Shown: in pieces, positions 59,147-64,000 of the stretch
Numbering within the stretch: position 1 is the first letter of the stretch
How the letters are laid out: the number at the start of each line of letters is the position of its first letter
DNA from: Roseisolibacter agri
GTDB lineage: Bacteria; Gemmatimonadota; Gemmatimonadetes; Gemmatimonadales; Gemmatimonadaceae
Length of the DNA: 64,000 nt
Assembly (NCBI RefSeq): GCF_030159095.1
Contig: NZ_BRXS01000003.1
Coordinates: 1 to 64,000 of the forward strand
Reading direction: 5' to 3'
The notes under the pieces: model-generated
The model's database searches: none
What the model saw: only the letters and a program-made list of their open reading frames with translations
What the model was told of the DNA's origin: nothing
Made by a program: the position numbers and the translations under genes

Positions 59147-60645
59147 CCGCGCCGCGCCTGCTGGGCGCGCCGGAGGTCCGGCCCGACATTCGGCCGCTCG
59201 ACGCGCGACGGGTCGCGCCGGCGAGCCGCGTGCTCATCGTCTCCAACCGCCTCCCGTCGACCGTCCGTGTGGATGAGGGACGCGTGCAGCTGACGCCGAG
59301 CGCGGGCGGGCTGGCGACCGGGCTGCGCGGCGTGCACGACGCGGCGGGGAGCACCTGGATCGGCTGGTCCGGCGCGCCGGCCGAGCTGCCGTCCGCCACC
59401 CGGCGCGAGATCGCGCTCCGCCTGGCCGAGGTGGACGCCCTCGGCGTGCCGATCCACGGGCCCGAGATCGCGGGCTTCTACCAGCGCTTCGCCAACGGGG
59501 TGCTGTGGCCCGTGCTGCACGATCGCGACGACCACCCCGACCCGGATCCGGACGACTGGGCGACGTACCGCGCCGTCAACGCGCGCTTCGCCGCCGTCGT
59601 GGCCGAGGAAGCGCGGCCGGGCGACCGCGTGTGGGTGCACGACTACCATCTGATGCTCGTGCCGCGGCTGCTGCGGGCGCGGCGTCCGGACCTGCGCACC
59701 GGCTTCTTCCTCCACACGCCGTTCCCCGACTCGATGGCGTCGCTGCCGCAGCGGCGCACGCTGCTCGACGGGATCCTGGGCGCGGACGTCGTGGGCTTCC
59801 ACACGCCCGCCTACGCGGCGCGCTTCGGCGATGCGGTGCGCGCGACGCTGGGCCGCGACGTCGAGCTGGCCTCGGGCGCGGGCTTCGCGGACGACGACGG
59901 GCGCGCGGTGTCGGTGCACGCCTGTCCGATGAGCGTCGATGCCGCGGGCTTCGCGGCGCGGGCCACGGATCCACGCGTGATCCGGCGCGTGCAGGAGCTG
60001 CGCGCGGCCGGCGGGCCCCTGTTCGTCGGCGTCGACCGGCTGGACCACACCAAGGGGATCCCCGAGCGGCTGGCGGCGTTCGAGCGGCTGCTGGACGAGC
60101 GTCCCGAGCTGCGCGGCCGTGCGCGGCTGCTGCAGCTGGCGGTGCCGTCGCGCGAGGACGTGCCCGCGTACCGCGAGCTGCGCGCGCGGGTGGAGGCGCT
60201 GGTCGCGCGCGTGAACCGCCGCTTCGCGACGCTCGCATGGCAGCCCGTCACGTACGTCTACGGCAGCGTGGACGAGGTCGAGCTGTCGGCGATGTACTGC
60301 GCGGCCGACGTGATGCTGGTGACGCCGCTGCGCGACGGCATGAACCTCGTCGCGAAGGAGTTCGTGGCCAGCCGCATCGACGAGAAGGGCGTGCTGGTGC
60401 TGGGCGAGCACGCCGGCGCGGCGGCCGAGCTGCGCGCGGCGCTGCTGGTGGATCCGCGCGACGCGGGCGAGCTGAGTCGCGCGTACGCCCGCGCGCTCGA
60501 CATGTCGCCGGCGGAGCGGCGCGTGCGCATGCGCCGGCTGCGCGCGCGCGTGGACGCGCACGACGTGCGGCGCTGGGCGGACGAGTGCCTGGCGCTGCTG
60601 GGCGCGGACCTGCAGGCATCGGAGCGCCGCGGCCCGGGGCGCTGA
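59143..60645 (+). CDS. otsA: Alpha,alpha-trehalose-phosphate synthase (GT20)
   Basis: A 500-aa retaining glycosyltransferase that makes trehalose 6-phosphate from a nucleotide-glucose and glucose 6-phosphate. Visible motifs: [64 protein letters not shown] and [18 protein letters not shown]. The start at 59143 is set by the ATGA overlap. No otsB phosphatase domain follows in the window; it must be encoded elsewhere. Supports osmoprotection; a perfect terminator lies 30 bases beyond the stop. Confidence 0.93.
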   Translation: MTAPRLLGAPEVRPDIRPLDARRVAPASRVLIVSNRLPSTVRVDEGRVQLTPSAGGLATGLRGVHDAAGSTWIGWSGAPAELPSATRREIALRLAEVDALGVPIHGPEIAGFYQRFANGVLWPVLHDRDDHPDPDPDDWATYRAVNARFAAVVAEEARPGDRVWVHDYHLMLVPRLLRARRPDLRTGFFLHTPFPDSMASLPQRRTLLDGILGADVVGFHTPAYAARFGDAVRATLGRDVELASGAGFADDDGRAVSVHACPMSVDAAGFAARATDPRVIRRVQELRAAGGPLFVGVDRLDHTKGIPERLAAFERLLDERPELRGRARLLQLAVPSREDVPAYRELRARVEALVARVNRRFATLAWQPVTYVYGSVDEVELSAMYCAADVMLVTPLRDGMNLVAKEFVASRIDEKGVLVLGEHAGAAAELRAALLVDPRDAGELSRAYARALDMSPAERRVRMRRLRARVDAHDVRRWADECLALLGADLQASERRGPGR

Positions 60646-60674
60646 CACGCCGGTCATCGACGCACGGGCACGTG

Positions 60675-60710
60675 CTGCGGCGCGCGGAGATCTCGATCCG
60701 CGCGCCGCAG
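60675..60710 (+). terminator. Strong terminator hairpin after otsA
   Basis: CTGCGGCGCGCGGA (60675-60688) and TCCGCGCGCCGCAG (60697-60710) form a perfect 14-bp stem with an 8-nt loop, GATCTCGA. It begins 30 bases past the otsA stop. No T-run follows. Confidence 0.75.
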
Positions 60711-60844
60711 TCGCGTGTGCACCCCTGCACGACCGCGCGCACCTCGCTATCGTTTCCGACCATGCCCACCGGCATCGCTTCGCATCTCCCCATGTCGCGC
60801 CGCGCGCACGCGCGCGCCCTGCCCACGTCGACCGCCGCGCGCGG

Positions 60845-61252
60845 ATGACGGACGCCGGGCTGCCCGCCGCGGTGCTGGCGCTCATCGGCGGACCGGTGGC
60901 GTCGATGGCGCACGCCGAGGCGCTGCTCCTCCTCAGGCGCGTGGCGCCGGAGTCGCGCACGGCGGCCGCCATCGCGACCGAGGCGCAGCTGCCGACGCCG
61001 GACGCCGCGCGGCGCTGCCTCGCCGAGCTGACCGCCGCGGCGCTGATCGCCGGCGCGGGCGACGACGCGTACCGCTATGCGCCCGCGGACGACGCCGCGC
61101 GCCAGGCCGTCGACGCGCTGGCCGAGATGTACCAGACGAAGCCCGTGACGCTCATCCGCGCCATCTACAGTCGCCCCGCGACGCCGACGCGTGCGCCGTC
61201 GGCGGTGCAGTCGTTCGCGGACGCATTCCGTCTGCGCCGCGAGGACGGCTGA
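60845..61252 (+). CDS. Hypothetical winged-helix-like protein
   Basis: A 135-aa protein that reads as a small helical domain with an HTH-like middle (TAAAIATEAQLPTPDAARRCLAEL, quoted in part) and a wing-like strand (DAYRYAPAD). The C-terminus has MYQTKPVTLIRAIYSR, seen in small regulators next to DUF5985 genes. It is probably a regulator of the downstream membrane protein pair, three bases away. Confidence 0.6.
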   Translation: MTDAGLPAAVLALIGGPVASMAHAEALLLLRRVAPESRTAAAIATEAQLPTPDAARRCLAELTAAALIAGAGDDAYRYAPADDAARQAVDALAEMYQTKPVTLIRAIYSRPATPTRAPSAVQSFADAFRLRREDG

Positions 61253-61255
61253 AGC

Positions 61256-61534
61256 ATGGACGGTCTCATGGACATCGGACTGCTCGTCTACACGCTCTGC
61301 GCGATCACCAGCCTCGCCTGCGCGGTGCTGCTGCTGCGCGCGTACCGGCGCGCCCGCCAGCGCCTCCTGCTCTGGAGCGGGCTCTGTTTCTGCGGGCTGG
61401 CGCTGAACAACGTGCTGCTGGTGGTGGACACGCGCTTCGCGCCCGCGTCCGACCTGTCGATGGTGCGCACCCTGCCGGCGCTCGTCGGCGTGTCGCTGCT
61501 GCTCTACGGCTTCATCTGGGATGCCGATGCGTGA
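61256..61534 (+). CDS. DUF5985-family small membrane protein (copy 1)
   Basis: A 92-aa protein with three hydrophobic helices (LLVYTLCAITSLACAVLLL, LLLWSGLCFCGLALNNVLLV, LPALVGVSLLLYGFIW). It matches the DUF5985 plan with RAYRRARQRLLLW between helices 1 and 2. Unknown function. It overlaps the next, related gene by 14 bases. Confidence 0.75.
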   Translation: MDGLMDIGLLVYTLCAITSLACAVLLLRAYRRARQRLLLWSGLCFCGLALNNVLLVVDTRFAPASDLSMVRTLPALVGVSLLLYGFIWDADA

Positions 61535-61811
61535 CACGACCGGGCTGATGCTGGCCGTCGCGGGCGCGCTGGCCATGGGCTACGCGCTCGCCGCGCTCTT
61601 CTTCACGCGCTTCTGGCGGCGCACGCGCGTCGCGCTGTTCGGCTGGTTCGCGCTCGCGTTCGCGCTCCTGGCGGCGCAGCGCCTGGCGCTGATCCTGTTC
61701 GAGGTGCCGCCGGACGCCTTCCCGTGGAGCCACGTCGTGCGGCTCGCGGCGTTCCTGCTGATCCTCACGGGGATCGCGCTCCAGAACCGGGCGCCGCGCG
61801 GCTCGCGCTGA
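61521..61811 (+). CDS. DUF5985-family small membrane protein (copy 2)
   Basis: A 96-aa protein with three helices (LMLAVAGALAMGYALAALFF, LFGWFALAFALLAAQRLALIL: part, VVRLAAFLLILTGIAL). It has the same layout as copy 1 (short basic loop RFWRRTRVALFGW), so the pair is paralogous and probably forms a hetero-oligomer. Overlap of coding frames indicates coupled translation. Confidence 0.75.
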   Translation: MPMRDTTGLMLAVAGALAMGYALAALFFTRFWRRTRVALFGWFALAFALLAAQRLALILFEVPPDAFPWSHVVRLAAFLLILTGIALQNRAPRGSR

Positions 61812-61945
61812 AGCGGGCGCCGACGCGGCGCGGGCGGGCGTGAGCGGTCAAGCACGGGCGGGAGGCGGCCGACACTGGGAAGGACAGTGACGCGTGGCCC
61901 CCGCCCCCTCCGGGCGGTGTCGCGGCGTGTCGTTCCCGCCCGTGC

Positions 61946-63193
61946 ATGTCCACGCCCGCCCTCCTGCTGCGCGACGTCGCCCGCCTGGTCCTGCTCCTCC
62001 GCGCCGAGCGCGCCGAGGCGGACCTCCGGCGCGCCGCGCTGCGCACCGCCGTCCGCACGGCCCGCCACGTCTCGCTCGACCTCGCGGTCGACGGGCGGAC
62101 GCTGCGCGTGAACGGCGTCGCGCACCTGGGCGCGACGGCGGAGGAGCAGGCGCTCGTGACGACGCTGCGCGAGGCGCGCATCGCGCGGCTCACCGTGCGC
62201 GCGGGCGCGGGCGTGCGCGACGTCGCCCACCTCGCGGGGCTGCTCGCCCACGCGGAGGGCGCGACCGGCACGGCGCTGGTGCGCGAGCTGGACGCGCGGC
62301 GGCTGTGGAGCGTGCGGCTGGTCGCCGCGCCCGACGGCGTGACGGCGGATCCCGAGCTGTCGCCGGCGCTGGCGGGCGCGCTCGTGCTGGTGCGCGGCGC
62401 CGTCGCGCATGGCGGGCCCGCGAGCGCGCCCGAGCTGGACGCGGCGGCCGCGCTGCTGGCGGAGGACGTCGCGCCGGAGATCCACGCGGCGGCGGGCGCG
62501 GTGCTGCGCCGCGAGGGCGACGCCGGCGCGCGCGCGCTCATCGCGCGGCTGGCCGCGGCCGAGTCGATCGCCGCGCGCCGCCGCTGCTTCGACGCGCTGC
62601 TCGACATCGGCGCGGGCGTCGCGGAGCTGGTGGACGCGCTGCAGCATCCGCAGTGGTACGTCGTCCGCAACGTCGCGGAGCTGCTCGGCGCGCTGGAGGC
62701 GCGCGAGGCGGAGGTGCCGCTGGCGCTGCTGCTGGCGCATCCGGACGTGCGCGTGCGCGAGGCCGCCGCGGTCGCGCTGGACCGGCTGGCGACGCCCGTC
62801 GCCCGCGACGCGCTGCGCGGCGTGCTGTCGGACGAGTCGACGACCGTGCGGCGCCTGTCGGTGCGCGCGATCGCGGCGCCGGGCGGTGCGCCGGGGCGTG
62901 CGGCGGCCGCGCGCCTGATCGCGGCGTTCGACCGCGAGGCCGATCCGGACGTGCGGCTCGAAGCCGTGGCGGCGCTCGGGCGCGTCGGCACCTTCGACGC
63001 GGTGCAGCGGCTGCTGCGGCTGGCCGGCGCGCGCGAGGCGCATCAGGGCGCGGCGGTGCGTGTGGCGGCGCTGCACGCGCTGGCGCAGGCGCGCGGCGCC
63101 GCCGCGGACGCGACGCTGCGCGCGTTGATCGACGACCGCGAGCCCGCGGTGCGCGAGACCGCGCGGCGCCTGCTCGCGACGCTCGCCGCATGA
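61946..63193 (+). CDS. HEAT-repeat protein
   Basis: A 415-aa soluble protein. The N-terminal ~170 aa (LLLRDVARLVLLLRAERAEA: part) form a helical/beta region. From about 170 on are HEAT/PBS-lyase-like repeats, for example VRNVAELLGALEAREAEVPL, VRVREAAAVALDRLATPVAR and VRLEAVAALGRVGTFDAVQR. Such solenoids mediate protein contacts. It is the first of three coupled genes. Confidence 0.75.
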   Translation: MSTPALLLRDVARLVLLLRAERAEADLRRAALRTAVRTARHVSLDLAVDGRTLRVNGVAHLGATAEEQALVTTLREARIARLTVRAGAGVRDVAHLAGLLAHAEGATGTALVRELDARRLWSVRLVAAPDGVTADPELSPALAGALVLVRGAVAHGGPASAPELDAAAALLAEDVAPEIHAAAGAVLRREGDAGARALIARLAAAESIAARRRCFDALLDIGAGVAELVDALQHPQWYVVRNVAELLGALEAREAEVPLALLLAHPDVRVREAAAVALDRLATPVARDALRGVLSDESTTVRRLSVRAIAAPGGAPGRAAAARLIAAFDREADPDVRLEAVAALGRVGTFDAVQRLLRLAGAREAHQGAAVRVAALHALAQARGAAADATLRALIDDREPAVRETARRLLATLAA

Positions 63194-63507
63194 CGATGGC
63201 CGCGACGCCCGCCGCGCGTCCGATGCGCATCCCCGGCTACGGGCTGCCGGCGCCCGCCGAGGCCGACCTGCTGCTGGCGCTGACGCGCCAGTTCGGGGCC
63301 GAGCGGGCGGCAACGGTGCTCGCCGAAGCGCTGCAGGCGGCCGGCCTGCGCGCCGACGATGCCCCCTTCCCGCCCGGCGCGCTCGCGCGGGTCGCCGACG
63401 TGCTCGCGCAGCAGGACGGCGTGACGCGCGTCATCGGCCGCTCGTTCGCGATCCGGCTCGCGACCTACCTCCTGCTGCGGCGCCGCTCGGCGCCGTCCGT
63501 CCCGTGA
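63190..63507 (+). CDS. Hypothetical helical protein
   Basis: A 105-aa protein, all-helical, with LLLALTRQFGAERAATVLAE and VADVLAQQDGVTRVIGRSFA. No family is recognised. It overlaps the HEAT-repeat gene by four bases (ATGA) and the GAF gene by four (GTGA), so it is an obligate member of this cassette. Confidence 0.62.
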   Translation: MTMAATPAARPMRIPGYGLPAPAEADLLLALTRQFGAERAATVLAEALQAAGLRADDAPFPPGALARVADVLAQQDGVTRVIGRSFAIRLATYLLLRRRSAPSVP

Positions 63508-64000
63508 CCTCCATTCCCGAGCCCGTGCCGCGCGCCGCGGCGTCGCTGACCGGCCCCGAGGCCGCCGCCGTGTACGACCGGGCGCGGCTGGCGGAGGTCG
63601 CGCGTCTCGGCCTCGACCAGCCGGCGGCCGACGCGGTGCTGTCGGCGGCGGTGCGCGCCGCGGCGGGCGCGCTGTCGCTGCCCATCGGCCTCGTGACGAT
63701 CGTCCTCGACGAGGCGCAGTTCTTCCTCGCGCACACGGGCCTCGACGGCTGGATGGCCGAGACGCACGGCGGGCCGGTGGAGTGGAGCTTCTGCCGCTTC
63801 GCGGTCGCGTCGCTGGCGCCGTTCGTCGTGGAGGACGCGACCGTGCATCCGCTGGTGCGCGAGTCGCCGCCGGTGACGATCGACAACCTGCGCTGCTACG
63901 CGGGCGTCCCGCTGGTCACGTCGCGCGGCGTGGCGGTCGGCACGCTGTGCGTCGCGGGCGAGGAGCCGCGGCAGTTCGCGGACGCGGACATCGCGACGCT
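63504..64000 (+). CDS. GAF-domain protein (partial, runs off the window)
   Basis: 165 residues are visible from GTG 63504. A GAF domain covers about 35-165: LSLPIGLVTIVLDEAQFFL, SFCRFAVASLAPFVVEDA, NLRCYAGVPLVTSRGVAVGTL (part) and REFADADI-like end (PRQFADADIATL). In this position a kinase, cyclase or phosphatase output domain would be expected beyond 64000. The upstream helical and HEAT proteins may be partners. Confidence 0.75.
   Translation, partial: MTSIPEPVPRAAASLTGPEAAAVYDRARLAEVARLGLDQPAADAVLSAAVRAAAGALSLPIGLVTIVLDEAQFFLAHTGLDGWMAETHGGPVEWSFCRFAVASLAPFVVEDATVHPLVRESPPVTIDNLRCYAGVPLVTSRGVAVGTLCVAGEEPRQFADADIAT

Noticed and set aside
1-64000. tRNA, rRNA or riboswitch genes
   Set aside because: No tRNA cloverleaf, rRNA segment or known riboswitch core was recognised by eye. 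A covariance-model scan would be decisive.

Overview
The window is very GC-rich, densely coding bacterial DNA. Several traits together point to the phylum Gemmatimonadota, but this is an inference because no marker gene such as 16S rRNA is present. They are many short lipoproteins with AC-GGG type lipoboxes, a very large BTAD-TPR regulator, DUF2911 and DUF5985 family proteins, and many paralogous beta-lactamase-family and alpha/beta-hydrolase lipoproteins.

Layout. 0-9 kb: metabolic genes (a medium-chain reductase, a GHL10 glycoside-hydrolase-like lipoprotein, a DUF429 protein, a FAD amine/amino-acid oxidase, a PLP decarboxylase) and a LytTR/LytS-type two-component system read leftward. 9-22.3 kb: a rightward run of exported lipoproteins and hydrolases. 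It holds two beta-lactamase-family enzymes, two tandem paralogous alpha/beta hydrolases, a kelch protein, a Tat-exported degenerate aldo-keto reductase, a zincin, a third hydrolase and a TonB-dependent receptor. 22.3-28.2 kb: a GntR/FCD regulator, an MBL-fold hydrolase, a RibD-like reductase and a GNAT enzyme on the minus strand, then a CPA1 antiporter and a DUF2911 protein.

28,567-45,608 is the highlight: a mobile element of about 17.0 kb inserted inside a glycoside hydrolase family 16 lipoprotein gene, immediately after the codon for the second catalytic Glu of its EIDVME motif. Joining the two flanks at the shared CTC restores one uninterrupted 271-aa GH16 protein. The left third carries a mercury-resistance operon (merR-merA-merT-merP-merE plus a membrane protein and a DUF5990 protein) behind a MerR-type operator. 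The right two thirds carry a leftward, tightly coupled operon: three tyrosine recombinases (488, 619 and 1181 aa), a coiled-coil TnpC-like protein, a RecD2-type helicase and a small HTH-like protein. A P63C-domain gene follows. The element resembles Tn554-like and recombinase-in-trio elements, but the 1181-aa recombinase, whose N-terminal region is three tandem copies of one domain, and the built-in helicase are unusual.

45.6-64 kb: a GH9 enzyme, a YdjM-like membrane protein, a stress cluster (OsmC, peroxiredoxin, DsbA-like thioredoxin), a methyltransferase, a Tat-exported flavin amine oxidase, a hexose-6-phosphate mutarotase, a 993-aa BTAD regulator, trehalose-6-phosphate synthase, small membrane proteins, a HEAT-repeat protein and the start of a GAF protein. 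Many intergenic gaps are filled by long imperfect palindromes. Three of them (46.0, 48.9 and 50.3 kb) belong to one sequence family. No rRNA, tRNA or CRISPR array was recognised.
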